A stretch of DNA of 58,596 nt, from contig CAYHHI010000019.1 in the NCBI GenBank assembly GCA_964356335.1, forward strand, positions 1 through 58,596, written 5' to 3'. The DNA is from CAYHHI01 sp964356335 (lineage in GTDB: Bacteria > Arandabacterota > Arandabacteria > Arandabacterales > Arandabacteraceae). The notes under the pieces are model-generated. The model did no database searches. It saw only the letters and a program-made list of their open reading frames with translations, and was not told the DNA's origin. This document shows, in pieces, positions 1 to 9,097 of the stretch (the stretch's first letter is position 1; the number at the start of each line of letters is the position of its first letter). Both the position numbers and the translations under genes were made by a program.

Positions 1-564
1 CCCTCCCAGGGACTTAATGACTCCCACAAAAATCGTAGGGTCATGATCCGTCTTATTCTCAAGAGAATAGCTTATGCCGCCATGGAGGGAGAATGGGCCT
101 AGAATCTCCCAATTCTTGCTTGCCACGGCATAAAAGCCGCGGGATTTCTCAAGATATCTTTCCTCGTAATGCGTTGAGTCCCGATCGTAATACTTGTCAT
201 ACTTGCCATGGCCCTGGGAGTCAAAGCCAATCCCGATGGCAGGCATCACCATGTTTTCTTCCAGCACCCGCACGCGGATATTGACCTCAGGCCGGGGATT
301 CCAGTCAGGGTCACCGCTCCCTATGACGTTTATCCCCCCATAGGAGATGCCAAAGCTCATGAATTCTGCAAACCCCACACCGAGCCCGACCAAGAGACCA
401 CCCTCCGAGTAGACATCGATGTCCATTCCGTACTCTCCTCTTGCGTAGAGCCCGGCCGTAGGCAAGTCAACGATCTTCAGGGGTTGGTACGAGAGACTTG
501 ATGAGGAAAAGCCACAGACGACCACTGCCACGACCACTGCCAGAACCGCCGCTTTCTCACCCAA
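1..564 (-). CDS. Outer-membrane beta-barrel protein, 3' part cut by window edge
   Basis: An open frame of 188 codons starts at TTG 564 and runs off the left edge, so the C-terminus is missing. The start is set by a strong Shine-Dalgarno AAGGAGGG at about 570-577, a few bases upstream. The first 25 residues are a signal peptide (M-G-E-K followed by a Val/Ala-rich hydrophobic core and a Ser-rich tail). The mature part is rich in Gly and aromatic residues in alternating strands (GLYARGEYGMD, GLGVGFAEF, SFGISYGG, GFYAVASKNW), as in outer-membrane barrels. It resembles the YjbH-like proteins common in candidate-phylum genomes, but I recognise it only by style. A promoter lies just upstream and dnaE ends 93 bp before it, so it is probably its own transcription unit. 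Function is unknown; export to the outer membrane is the inference. Confidence 0.72.
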   Translation of the reverse strand, partial: MGEKAAVLAVVVAVVVCGFSSSSLSYQPLKIVDLPTAGLYARGEYGMDIDVYSEGGLLVGLGVGFAEFMSFGISYGGINVIGSGDPDWNPRPEVNIRVRVLEENMVMPAIGIGFDSQGHGKYDKYYDRDSTHYEERYLEKSRGFYAVASKNWEILGPFSLHGGISYSLENKTDHDPTIFVGVIKSLGG

Positions 565-598
565 AATCACCCTCCTTGTCTCCTGCGAACCAGACGCC

Positions 599-627
599 AA
601 CTTATCAGAATATGGCGGCAGCGTCAA
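599..627 (-). promoter_or_regulatory. Sigma70-type promoter for the outer-membrane protein gene
   Basis: On the minus strand, TTGACG (622-627) is separated by exactly 17 bp from TAAGTT (599-604). The -35 matches 5 of 6 consensus bases and the -10 only 3 of 6. The predicted start near 592 gives a leader of about 28 nt before the TTG start at 564. Confidence 0.45.
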
Positions 628-657
628 CAGCCTATCGCCTCCCGGAATTGCTTGCCC

Positions 658-3600
658 CTAACGGAACTTCTTGCGGACACCCGCCTTTGAGGCGAGCCGA
701 ACGTTGCTCACGCCCTCGATCGAGTCCATGGCCGCAACAAGCTCCCTGGTTGATTTTACCCTTGTCCTCGGTATCTGAACCACCACATCGCCCTCGTCTT
801 CGCTCTGCACGACAACCGACACGGGCACGTCGCCAGGATTGGAGTCCAGGACACCGGCAAGCAGGTCAAGCGAGGTCTGACCGAAGCGCGTGACGTCAAT
901 GTCTATTTCGATTCTATCGGTCAGCACCTCCATCGAGGATTCCAGATCTACGAAGTCGTTGACCCTCAGCTTAGGCTGCTCCTCATTCCGGTAGGAGACA
1001 GTGCCCGATATGAGAACCATGAGGCCCGGTACGAGCTTCTCCTCAAGACTGGACATCCTATCGCTAAAGAAGACGGTTTCAATCTGGCCGGTCAGATCCT
1101 CGATCGGCACAAACCTGATCTTCGTGCCGTTCTTCCCGAGAACCGTCTTGCCGCCTGCCACGACCCCGCCGACCATTACCCTCCTGCCGTCAGGCATGGT
1201 TTTGGCCTCGGCTACCGTGCATGTGGTGAAAGTATGCAGTTCCCGCTCGAACCTCGAGAGCGGATGTCCAGAGCAATAGAAACCGAGCACGTCTCTCTCG
1301 CGCGCGAGCTTCTCAAGGAGTGACCATTCTTCAACCTGCGGCAGCCCTCGCTCTATTCCCTTCTTCTCACCCTGGGTCTCCAGTATTGTAAGCAAAGAGG
1401 TCTGACCGGTCGTCCGGTCCTTCTGGGCCTTCTGCCCGACAGTCATGGCGGTCTCAATCGCCGCGCAAAGCTGAGCCCTGTGCCCCCCCAGACAATCGAG
1501 TGCGCCGGCAAAGACCAGGCTCTCCATCACGCGCTTATTGACACTCCGGAGATCGATGCTCCCACAGAGATCGAATATGGTCTTGAAAGCCCCGTGGGTC
1601 TTCCGCGCATTCACTATCGATTCAATGGCAGCTGTTCCCACGTTCTTGATGGCCGCCAGGCCGAATCTTGTGCCGCCTTCTTCCACCTTGAAGTCCACCT
1701 CGCTCTCGTTCACACTGGGGGCAAGCACTTGAATGCCCATGCGCCTGCACTCTTCCAGGAGAATCACGATCCTGTCGGTCCTCGTCATTTCACTTGTGAG
1801 GCAGGCGGCCATGAATTCCATCGGATATTTAGCCTTGAGATGCGCGGTCTGGTAAGAGAGCAGAGCGTAGGCGGCGCTGTGGGATTTGTTGAAGCCGTAA
1901 CCTGCGAAGTAGGCCATCTTGCTGAAGATGCGATCGGCGACGGCCTCGCTTATCTTGTTGGCAGCCGCACCCCTGACGAAGTTCCTGCGCTGCTGGTCCA
2001 TGACCTCGGGTTCTTTCTTGCCCATGGCGCGCCTCAGGATATCAGCCTGGCCTTTGGTGAAGCCGGCCAGCTTGCTGGCAATCTCTATTACCTGCTCCTG
2101 ATAGAGGATCACGCCGTAGGTGTCCTTCAAGATGGGCTCAAGCATGGGGTGCTCATAATCGATTTCCTTCTGGCCGCGCTTCCGCTTTATGAAGAGCTCG
2201 ACCATCTCGCTGCCAAGGGGACCCGGTCTGTGGAGGGCATTTATGGCGATTATGTCCTCGAAGCGCTCGGGCGCGATTCTGCGAAGTAACTCGCGCATGC
2301 CGGTTGATTCCAGCTGAAACACCGCGATGGTGTGCCCCTCAGAAAGCATCTCATAAACTTCAGCGTCGTCGAGGGGTATCTCCTGCGGCGCAAGCGTGAT
2401 GCCGTATCTCTGCTTGATCAGTCCCAGGGTGTCATGAACTATGCTCAAGGTGGTGAGGCCCAGGAAATCCATCTTTAGGAGTCCTATATCCTCAATCGAA
2501 TTCATGTCGTACTGGGTGACCGTCTCGCCCTTGGCTCCCCTGTAAAGCGGCACATAATCGATCAGCTTTCCCGGAGCGATTAGGACGCCCGCGGCGTGGG
2601 TGGAAGCATGTCTCGCAAGGCCTTCAACCCTCTTTGCCAGGTCTATCAGGTCTTTGAATTTTTCGTCCGAGGCCACCTGCCGCAGCTCGGGCACCCGCTC
2701 CAGGGCAGAGTCGATGGTGACACCCGGATCGCCAGGAACCATCTTTGCGATCCGGTCAACATCCTGAACCGGGATCTTAAGCACGCGTCCGACATCCCTT
2801 ATCGCGGCTTTGGCGGCAAGCGTGCCAAATGTGATGATCTGCGAGACGCTCTCCTTGCCATATTTCTCAGTAACGTAATCTATGACTTCCTGCCGCCGCC
2901 TATCGCAAAAGTCAATATCAATGTCCGGCATGCTGATGCGCTCGGGATTTAGGAACCGCTCAAACAGAAGTCCGAACTTGAGGGGATCAATATCGGTTAT
3001 CCCCAAACAGTACGAAACGATGCTGCCTGCTGCCGAGCCCCTGCCCGGCCCAACTGGAATCCCCATCTTGCGGGCAGCCTGAACCAGGTCGTTTATGATT
3101 AGAAAATAACTGGAGTAGTTCATCTCCTTTATCGTGCGCAGTTCATACTCAAGGCGCTCTGCCGGTTCGAGGCGAGACCCAGGATACCGTGCCGTCAAGC
3201 CATCTCTGGCAAGGCACTCAAGATATGCGTTGGCATCCCGGTAACCTTCAGGAATCGGAAAATCAGGGAGCTTGATCTTGTTGAGTTCAAGATCGAGATT
3301 GCACTTCTCAGCGACCTCAAGCGTGGTCGTAAGCGCCTGCGGAAGCTCGACGAAAGCCTCATGCATCTCCTCGGGGCTCTTGAAATAGAACTGGTCATTC
3401 TCGAATCTAAGGCGCGTCGGATCGTCGAGGTCGCGGGCGGTCTGAAGGCACAGCAAGATATCGTGCGCCCGCGCATCCTGTTTAGAGATGTAGTGGCAGT
3501 CGTTTGTAGCCACGATAGGGATGTCGAGCTCTCGCGCCAGGTTCGTAACTCCCGCGATCACCTTCTCTTCGTCGGCCAGGCCGTGCCGCTGCACTTCAAG

Positions 3601-4131
3601 ATAGAAGTTGCCCTTGCCAAAGATCTCCTCGAGAGCCCCGGTCTTGGATTTGGCCTCGGCGAGCCTTCCCGATATGACGCTCTCCCCCACTACACCCTTG
3701 AGGCAGGCCGAGAGGGCGACCACCCCTTTGCTGTGCTTGCTGAGGAGATCAAGGTCAACCCTGGGCTTGTAGTAGAAACCTTCGGTGTAGGCCTTTGAGG
3801 AGAGCTTCATCAGATTGCTGTAGCCATCGACGTCCTTGGCGAGGACAATCAAATGATTCGATGAATCCCAGGCGCCCCTCGCCCCGGGCTTCTTGTCATG
3901 CATGCTCCCCTTGGCGACATTGAGCTCGCACCCGATTATGGGTTTTATGCCTTTCTTCAGGGCTCCCTTGTAGAAGGAGATTGCGCCGAACATCGAGCCG
4001 TGATCCGTGAGCGCAAGGGCAGGCATCCTGAAACTGGTTGCACGCTCGATATAGGATGATATCGATCCGGCACCGTCCAGGAGGCTATAATCGGAATGCA
4101 CGTGCAGGTGGACAAAATCTGAATACTTCAA
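658..4131 (-). CDS. dnaE: DNA polymerase III alpha subunit
   Basis: This is the replicative DNA polymerase catalytic subunit, 1157 residues, the usual DnaE length. The N-terminal PHP domain opens with HLHVHSDYSLLDG (residues 8-20). The polymerase core carries the catalytic PDIDIDF motif near residues 401-407 and the GPGRGSAAGS motif before it. A helix-hairpin-helix segment (around FAGALDCLGG) and an OB fold (GGVVAGGKTV to FFSDR, about residues 970-1020) follow. It is the DnaE1 type, not PolC, as there is no exonuclease insertion. I take the TTG at 4131 as start because AGAGGT lies 6 nt upstream and the protein begins right before the PHP motif. It begins 10 bp after the M23 peptidase stop codon and is probably co-transcribed with it. 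Confidence 0.97.
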   Translation of the reverse strand: MKYSDFVHLHVHSDYSLLDGAGSISSYIERATSFRMPALALTDHGSMFGAISFYKGALKKGIKPIIGCELNVAKGSMHDKKPGARGAWDSSNHLIVLAKDVDGYSNLMKLSSKAYTEGFYYKPRVDLDLLSKHSKGVVALSACLKGVVGESVISGRLAEAKSKTGALEEIFGKGNFYLEVQRHGLADEEKVIAGVTNLARELDIPIVATNDCHYISKQDARAHDILLCLQTARDLDDPTRLRFENDQFYFKSPEEMHEAFVELPQALTTTLEVAEKCNLDLELNKIKLPDFPIPEGYRDANAYLECLARDGLTARYPGSRLEPAERLEYELRTIKEMNYSSYFLIINDLVQAARKMGIPVGPGRGSAAGSIVSYCLGITDIDPLKFGLLFERFLNPERISMPDIDIDFCDRRRQEVIDYVTEKYGKESVSQIITFGTLAAKAAIRDVGRVLKIPVQDVDRIAKMVPGDPGVTIDSALERVPELRQVASDEKFKDLIDLAKRVEGLARHASTHAAGVLIAPGKLIDYVPLYRGAKGETVTQYDMNSIEDIGLLKMDFLGLTTLSIVHDTLGLIKQRYGITLAPQEIPLDDAEVYEMLSEGHTIAVFQLESTGMRELLRRIAPERFEDIIAINALHRPGPLGSEMVELFIKRKRGQKEIDYEHPMLEPILKDTYGVILYQEQVIEIASKLAGFTKGQADILRRAMGKKEPEVMDQQRRNFVRGAAANKISEAVADRIFSKMAYFAGYGFNKSHSAAYALLSYQTAHLKAKYPMEFMAACLTSEMTRTDRIVILLEECRRMGIQVLAPSVNESEVDFKVEEGGTRFGLAAIKNVGTAAIESIVNARKTHGAFKTIFDLCGSIDLRSVNKRVMESLVFAGALDCLGGHRAQLCAAIETAMTVGQKAQKDRTTGQTSLLTILETQGEKKGIERGLPQVEEWSLLEKLARERDVLGFYCSGHPLSRFERELHTFTTCTVAEAKTMPDGRRVMVGGVVAGGKTVLGKNGTKIRFVPIEDLTGQIETVFFSDRMSSLEEKLVPGLMVLISGTVSYRNEEQPKLRVNDFVDLESSMEVLTDRIEIDIDVTRFGQTSLDLLAGVLDSNPGDVPVSVVVQSEDEGDVVVQIPRTRVKSTRELVAAMDSIEGVSNVRLASKAGVRKKFR

Positions 4132-4141
4132 GGTCTGACCT

Positions 4142-6340
4142 CTACTTCACAAGCTCCTGCTGGATTTCGCTCCGCCCCGTATTGCCAAGCTTATCTTCAG
4201 CTTCAAGCCTAAGTCTGTGCCTCCCGTATGGCAAGGGCTTTATGGTTCTCACACTGATCTTGCCGGTGTCGGGATCGTAGCTTGCGATCGCGACCTCGTC
4301 GTCAACGAAAGCCCGCACCGTCCGCGAATCAACCCCCGAGCCGCCATCTGAGACATGCGCCGTGAAAATCCCCGTGCCGTCCCTCTTTCTGGCGAGGCTG
4401 CCGGTCCATTTTATGGTTGGGGACCTGGAGTCTTCCAGTATTACCAAAGGGTCGAGCGTATAGAGCCTCGCGTGGCAGGTTCCCGTAGAATCGAAAGCGC
4501 CAAGGAAACCAAGTCGGCCGGACGCCTCTGAGAAGAGGCCGTGCCTGGGCGTCAAGCGGATCTCTCCCGAGGTCACATAGACTTCGGTACCTTTCTCGAA
4601 GAAGACCTCATGCGGCTCGAACACCAGCCTCCCTTCGCAGCGATCGAAGCCGGCGTGCTCGGTGCCGCTGTCCTCGGCGAGGGTGACAAACGTGCGGAAG
4701 GTTCTATCCTTGCTCGCGACCAATCTCACCCTGAATCGGTCGCTCGCGAGCCGGACATCATCGCCCTTGTCCAGGAGCCCGAGCAAGACTCCCGAGGTTC
4801 TCTCGACGAGGTCGCGGCCGAATTCAAAGCCTACGCTTAGGTGTACTGCCTGGTCATTCCCTCGAGGAAAAAAGCAGCCCCTGAAGACGTTCCGGCTGAC
4901 CGGTTGGAGCGGGCAAAGACTCGTGTCGCTCCCTTCGGTCACCCGAGCCACGGGAAGCGAGCTCGGGGGAGTGTGCGTATAGCCGTAGATCTCCAGGTAA
5001 TCAGGGTGAACGATCGTCTTGATGCTTGCCGGACCGATCTCGGCCACACCCGCCCCGAGTGCGAGCACCCCTTCCCTCCTCATGCCCGACGGGTCGGTGA
5101 GTCTGCACTGCACCTCGATCCCGGGGGCCAGACCCTCTATGTGGGCGACTCTCCCATCGGATGATTCTCGAACCTCGACTGGAAGCCAGGTGCCACCGCT
5201 CCTTCGATACAAGACATCGATGGCACAATCCTTCTCGGCCGCAGCAACCATGATGCTTACCCCGGAGTTGTCACGCTCGAGAGCAAAGGTTCGGAACTCG
5301 GGCAACGCCCCGTAAGTGAAGGGTATCGAGACCTGGTCGTAATTGCCCCAGACGTCACTTACTTTGACGGTGAGATTGTGGGCACCCCCGGAAAGATCAC
5401 GGAAGAAGCGGAGGCTCCGGGGAGCATAATGATCGAAGCCGTCAAGATCGAGCCCATACGGATCAAAGAGCCGGACATATGGGGTGCCGCCAATCATCTC
5501 GTAGAAGACCGTAACAAAGTGGCCCTTGGCAAACGGAAACTCGTCGAAATCCAATCTCCAGACGGGCTCGCCATCAATCCAGGCTTCGTAGGATGTCGGT
5601 GAAAGACTTCGTTCACAGAGGCCCGTGTCCGTCGTATAGACACTTGCGCCGAAGGCGCCGGCAAGCATCAGTGGGCCGGCGGCAGTGCCGGGATCTAGGG
5701 TCACAGGTTTGTGGTCCCCGTTCACGGCAGAATCATATCCGAGGGGCGTGAGCCTGACCTTCCTGATTCTGGGGGATACGTTCTCCCTCAAGTCCAACCG
5801 GCGAGGCAAAGGATTTATCTTGTCATGATCATACTGGCCCGAGCGCAATTCGAAGTGAAGATGGGGCGGTCCCGCACCGGTGTCGCCGCTGAAGGCAATC
5901 GTGTCACCCGGCATGAACCGGAACGTGGAGGGATCGTTGTATATTTCAATCTCGTAGGCTCCCCGGCGATTCTGCTCGGCCTCAACCGCCTTTTCCATGG
6001 GGGAAGCGAAACGGTAGAGGTGGCCATAGACGGCGACCTCCTTATTGGGCAGCACAGCATAGAGCGCTCTGCCATAGCTCCCATTGTTGACGCTTATTCT
6101 CCAGACCCAGCAGGTGTCAACCGCAAGCACCGGCACGCCGATCCGGCCACCGGTTGAGAAATCAACGCCTGCGTGTATGTGAGTGGTGCGCCTGGCACCG
6201 AAGGAAGAAGTGGGGCAAGGCGCTCCCGGCAGAGGCATATGCATTTGCTCCGCCGATGCAGCGAGCTCGCGAGATAGGTGGAGGTGTGCCAGGCATATGG
6301 CGACAAAGATAAGTGTTTTCCGTTTGCGATTCAGGTCCAT
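4142..6340 (-). CDS. Secreted M23-family (LytM-type) metallopeptidase with C-terminal beta domains
   Basis: A likely peptidoglycan endopeptidase of 732 residues. An N-terminal hydrophobic segment (residues 9-30) serves as a signal peptide. The M23 domain occupies about residues 35-185 and keeps the zinc site: H56-x3-D60 (HAGVD) and H160-L-H162 (PPHLHFE), with H107 (YGHL) as the likely catalytic histidine. The remaining 540 residues have no enzyme motifs. They look like tandem Ig-like domains (for example ...VSDVWGNYDQ... and a final ...LEAEDKLGNTGRSEIQQE), possibly for wall or surface binding. AAGGAAG precedes the ATG. Its own promoter faces away from the ppiD-like gene, and dnaE follows 10 bp downstream. 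Because the ligands are intact I infer an active enzyme, not an EnvC-like activator. Confidence 0.85.
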   Translation of the reverse strand: MDLNRKRKTLIFVAICLAHLHLSRELAASAEQMHMPLPGAPCPTSSFGARRTTHIHAGVDFSTGGRIGVPVLAVDTCWVWRISVNNGSYGRALYAVLPNKEVAVYGHLYRFASPMEKAVEAEQNRRGAYEIEIYNDPSTFRFMPGDTIAFSGDTGAGPPHLHFELRSGQYDHDKINPLPRRLDLRENVSPRIRKVRLTPLGYDSAVNGDHKPVTLDPGTAAGPLMLAGAFGASVYTTDTGLCERSLSPTSYEAWIDGEPVWRLDFDEFPFAKGHFVTVFYEMIGGTPYVRLFDPYGLDLDGFDHYAPRSLRFFRDLSGGAHNLTVKVSDVWGNYDQVSIPFTYGALPEFRTFALERDNSGVSIMVAAAEKDCAIDVLYRRSGGTWLPVEVRESSDGRVAHIEGLAPGIEVQCRLTDPSGMRREGVLALGAGVAEIGPASIKTIVHPDYLEIYGYTHTPPSSLPVARVTEGSDTSLCPLQPVSRNVFRGCFFPRGNDQAVHLSVGFEFGRDLVERTSGVLLGLLDKGDDVRLASDRFRVRLVASKDRTFRTFVTLAEDSGTEHAGFDRCEGRLVFEPHEVFFEKGTEVYVTSGEIRLTPRHGLFSEASGRLGFLGAFDSTGTCHARLYTLDPLVILEDSRSPTIKWTGSLARKRDGTGIFTAHVSDGGSGVDSRTVRAFVDDEVAIASYDPDTGKISVRTIKPLPYGRHRLRLEAEDKLGNTGRSEIQQELVK

Positions 6341-6361
6341 CTCTTCCTTAAGATATTGTTC

Positions 6362-6391
6362 AATCTATCATCAAGGTGGCCGGCATGTCAA
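6362..6391 (-). promoter_or_regulatory. Sigma70-type promoter for the M23 peptidase-dnaE unit
   Basis: On the minus strand a perfect TTGACA (6386-6391) is followed after 18 bp by TAGATT (6362-6367). The predicted start lies about 15 nt before the ATG at 6340. Confidence 0.55.
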
Positions 6392-6418
6392 GCCGCCTCG
6401 GCAGCGCTCAAAAATCCC

Positions 6419-6447
6419 TTGTCGCATCGTGCCAGAATTGTTACTAT
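6419..6447 (+). promoter_or_regulatory. Sigma70-type promoter for the ppiD-like gene
   Basis: TTGTCG (6419-6424) and TACTAT (6442-6447) are spaced by 17 bp. The same -35 hexamer TTGTCG recurs at 26172. The start codon is 38 bp further on, behind GGAGG. The promoter is back-to-back with the M23 peptidase promoter in a 144-bp divergent gap. Confidence 0.45.
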
Positions 6448-6484
6448 GCTTTGAGTGACCCAATGACTTTGGAGGCGTGAAGAT

Positions 6485-8377
6485 ATGTTCGCTCGGCTTA
6501 GGCAAAACACGAAGATAATCCTGTGGCTTGTGATAGTCTCCTTTCTGGGCCTGATTTTCCTTGTCTGGGGCATGAACGTGAGGCGGTCAGGGGGCCTGGA
6601 GGCAGGTGTCGTCGGCAAGATCGCCGACGCGCGTATCACGGTTGAAGAGTACCGCAACGAGGTGGCAAACCAGCGGGCTGCCTATTACCAGGACAAGACC
6701 CGCAGGCGTGGGGCACAGGCGGAGCAGGATATAAACGAGAAAGCGTGGGATGCAGTCGTCCAGAATCATCTCCTCTGGAAAGAGGTGGCACGGGAGAAAC
6801 TTGCCGCCACCGATGACGAGGTCCTGATTGAGATGCAGGCCAATCCTCCTCCTTTCATCAGATCCCAACCGGTTTTCCAGACCGACAGCGTGTTTGATCA
6901 GTCCAAGTATATTGCGGCTCTTTCCGATCCGCAGTATGACTTCCGTCCGCTCGAGGCATATATCAGGGCGACGCTGCCCTTGCAAAAGCTCCAGGAATAC
7001 CTTGTCTCCGGTGTGAGAGTGACGGACGGAGAGGCCAGCCTGATGATCAACATGCTGGATGAGAAGGCCACGATATCCTATGTCGCAGTCAGCCCGATCG
7101 CGAACGTCAGGGACGTTCTCGCAGAACCCACTGAGTCGGATGTCAGTTCATACTATTCGAGCCACACCGATGAGTTCAAAGTGCCGGAGAGGCGGAAGCT
7201 AAGATACGTCCAGTTTATGAAACAGCCAAGCGCTGAGGACGAGCAATATGCCAAGGACCGCATCCAGGAAGCATCCGATGCGATCACTGCAGAACTCGAA
7301 ACCAGTGGGGCTAGCGACGCGGCCACCCAAGAGAAGGCCTTCGCCGAAATCGCCATGGAGTACTCGGATGATGAAATGACCGGAGCACGGGGCGGTGACC
7401 TCGGCTGGATAAAGCACGGACAGCTTCGCGGCGCGCTGGACTCGGTTGCCTTCAGCCTGGACGTCGGCAAGATGAGCGACATCGTAAGGACCGAGGGCGG
7501 GTATCACCTCTTGATAGTTGGAGAGAAGCGTGCGACCGGTGGCGCCGAAGAAATTAAGTTAAGACACATCATGATCAGGCTTGAAGCAAGCCCTTCCTCC
7601 ATAGACCAGATCAGGACTGAGGCCGGCGATTTTGCTCTGGTCGCAGCCCGAAAAGGCATCGAGAAAGGCTCGGAAGAGCAGAATCTGAAGTTCACTGATT
7701 CTCCCGAGCTTGCGCTTGAGCAGGTACCTGCCTATCTCAGGATTTCTAAAGAAGCAGCCGACGCAGTCTTCAAGCAGGAAAAGAAAGAAGTGACTGATGC
7801 CCTTGAAGGTGCGCAGGCCTTCTCTGTCATCGAGATCACCGACATCCTCCCCGAGCGTACGCCTCCGCTAGAGGAGATAAGGGATCGTGTGAAGCAAGCC
7901 TATCTCATGAATCTCAGGAAGGGAAAGGCGAGCCAGATCGCGGGCAGCATAGCCCAGGATGTGGCCCGGGGCAAGACCCTCGAGGCTGCCGCCTCATCGT
8001 GGAATATCACGGTCGCCAAGAGTCAGCCTTTCACAAGGACCTCAACTGTTCCGGGCATCGGCAAGGACAACGCCGTCATAGCGCGTGCGTTTACACTCAG
8101 CCCTGGCGGGACCAGCAAAGTTATCGAGAACGCTGGTGAATTCTTCGTCATAAGGCTTGATAATCTCGAGGCAGCCAACCTCGAGAGGCTCGGCGGCAAT
8201 TTCGGCCAGATAAGGATGTCGCTGCTTTCGACCAAGCAGCAGGCTTACATCAACGACTGGTACTCGGAACTCCTCGCCAATGCCAAGATCCAGGACAATC
8301 GTTCGCTGGAGACCGGCGGAAGAGCGACGCCAGGCGGCAAGAGGCCCAGCACAGGTTCCCTTTACACGGGTTACTAG
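6485..8377 (+). CDS. PpiD/SurA-like membrane-anchored peptidyl-prolyl isomerase
   Basis: A periplasmic folding factor of 630 residues. One N-terminal transmembrane helix (about residues 10-30, KIILWLVIVSFLGLIFLVWG) anchors it in the inner membrane, as in PpiD. A SurA_N-like chaperone region follows (about 38-190). The parvulin domain is at about 231-345, ending in the typical ARGGDLGWIKHGQL...DIVRTEGGYHLL segment. A second, degenerate parvulin-like segment (KLRHIMIRLEAS...) lies at about 355-460 and probably has no catalysis. The ATG at 6485 follows GGAGG by 9 nt. It is monocistronic and convergent with tatA, 11 bp away. The family assists newly exported proteins leaving the Sec translocon, which fits the many secreted proteins of this genome. 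Confidence 0.9.
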   Translation: MFARLRQNTKIILWLVIVSFLGLIFLVWGMNVRRSGGLEAGVVGKIADARITVEEYRNEVANQRAAYYQDKTRRRGAQAEQDINEKAWDAVVQNHLLWKEVAREKLAATDDEVLIEMQANPPPFIRSQPVFQTDSVFDQSKYIAALSDPQYDFRPLEAYIRATLPLQKLQEYLVSGVRVTDGEASLMINMLDEKATISYVAVSPIANVRDVLAEPTESDVSSYYSSHTDEFKVPERRKLRYVQFMKQPSAEDEQYAKDRIQEASDAITAELETSGASDAATQEKAFAEIAMEYSDDEMTGARGGDLGWIKHGQLRGALDSVAFSLDVGKMSDIVRTEGGYHLLIVGEKRATGGAEEIKLRHIMIRLEASPSSIDQIRTEAGDFALVAARKGIEKGSEEQNLKFTDSPELALEQVPAYLRISKEAADAVFKQEKKEVTDALEGAQAFSVIEITDILPERTPPLEEIRDRVKQAYLMNLRKGKASQIAGSIAQDVARGKTLEAAASSWNITVAKSQPFTRTSTVPGIGKDNAVIARAFTLSPGGTSKVIENAGEFFVIRLDNLEAANLERLGGNFGQIRMSLLSTKQQAYINDWYSELLANAKIQDNRSLETGGRATPGGKRPSTGSLYTGY

Positions 8378-8388
8378 TACACCTTCGC

Positions 8389-8613
8389 CTATCCCGCCGG
8401 GGGTGGGTTCTTGTCGGCCGGTTCAGGCGGCTGTGGTGGTGCGGGGGTTACCGGGCGTTCGATCTCGCGTTTGAGCTCATCCACTGCCCTTCTGAATTCG
8501 CGCATCACCTTTCCAAATCCACGGGCGAATTCAGGCATCCTCTTTGATCCAAAGAGCACGAGCACCAGAATGACAATCAGGAGTACCTCGGAACCGCCTA
8601 TTCCACTGAACAT
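8389..8613 (-). CDS. tatA: Twin-arginine translocase subunit TatA/TatB
   Basis: A 74-residue Tat pore or receptor component. It has the family layout: a short N-terminal transmembrane helix (GGSEVLLIVILVLVLFG), the FG hinge followed by the K-R-M-P-E-F-A-R-G-F-G-K amphipathic helix, and a charged, Pro-rich tail (PAPPQPPEPADKNPPPAG). Folded substrates cross the cytoplasmic membrane through the complex it forms with TatC; no tatC is visible in the window. It is the last gene of the minus-strand run and is 79 bp from the LytR_C gene. TatA and TatB cannot be told apart by eye. The lack of a long C-terminal region favours TatA. Confidence 0.92.
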   Translation of the reverse strand: MFSGIGGSEVLLIVILVLVLFGSKRMPEFARGFGKVMREFRRAVDELKREIERPVTPAPPQPPEPADKNPPPAG

Positions 8614-8616
8614 TTC

Positions 8617-8636
8617 AAGATCCTTTAAGATCCTTT
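8617..8636 (-). repeat. Duplicated 10-bp ribosome-binding segment before tatA
   Basis: The 10-mer AAGATCCTTT occurs twice in tandem on the plus strand (8617-8626 and 8627-8636). On the minus strand this places two AAAGGA Shine-Dalgarno cores 10 nt apart directly upstream of the tatA ATG. The nearer one has normal spacing. Confidence 0.6.
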
Positions 8637-8692
8637 ACCTTCGACTCAGCATACGACGCCGTATGCCCGGCGTGATACTGGATGCTGCGCCA

Positions 8693-9097
8693 TCACCGGC
8701 TGAGCCACGGAGCGGTCCCGGCCATGTCCCTGCCAAGCACTACTGTGGCATCAACAAAAGAGGAGCTATTGAGCTGGGAGATCACGGTGCCGGTGCCGAG
8801 CACCTCCCGAATCGCAAGCGCTTTGCTGGGGTCCCCAGCCCTGTCAACAACCAGGGTCCGGTCATACTGGAAGTCATCGGCATTGCCGACAAACATCACA
8901 TCGAAGCCCTTCGACATCAGAAACTCGCATGCCTTCTCACCGATTCCCCGGTTTCCACAACCGTTCAAGACTTCGACCACCGCTGAGACCTCGTTCATGA
9001 GATCCGTCGTCTCCAGGCAAGACACCGTATCATGAGCAAGATAAGCCACCGAAACCAGCACAAACAGAAACAGGGTTCTAACCGGAGCCCATATCAT
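8693..9097 (-). CDS. LytR_C-domain secreted/membrane protein
   Basis: A 134-residue protein with an N-terminal hydrophobic segment (residues 5-22) and a LytR_C (LytR/CpsA/Psr C-terminal) domain from about residue 38. Typical landmarks are VEVLNGCGNRGIGEKACEFL, then KGFDVMFVGNADDFQYDRTLVVDR and a final VVLGRDM. The LCP phosphotransferase domain that often precedes LytR_C is absent, so this is a stand-alone version of unknown function, probably acting at the cell envelope. Its ATG overlaps the stop of the HIT hydrolase gene (ATGA), which indicates translational coupling. The product may well end with its C-terminus in the periplasm. Confidence 0.8.
   Translation of the reverse strand: MIWAPVRTLFLFVLVSVAYLAHDTVSCLETTDLMNEVSAVVEVLNGCGNRGIGEKACEFLMSKGFDVMFVGNADDFQYDRTLVVDRAGDPSKALAIREVLGTGTVISQLNSSSFVDATVVLGRDMAGTAPWLSR

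Noticed and set aside
1480..2289. Plus-strand frame of 269 codons
   Set aside because: Antisense shadow of dnaE, whose domains and motifs are intact in the other strand; no ribosome-binding site.
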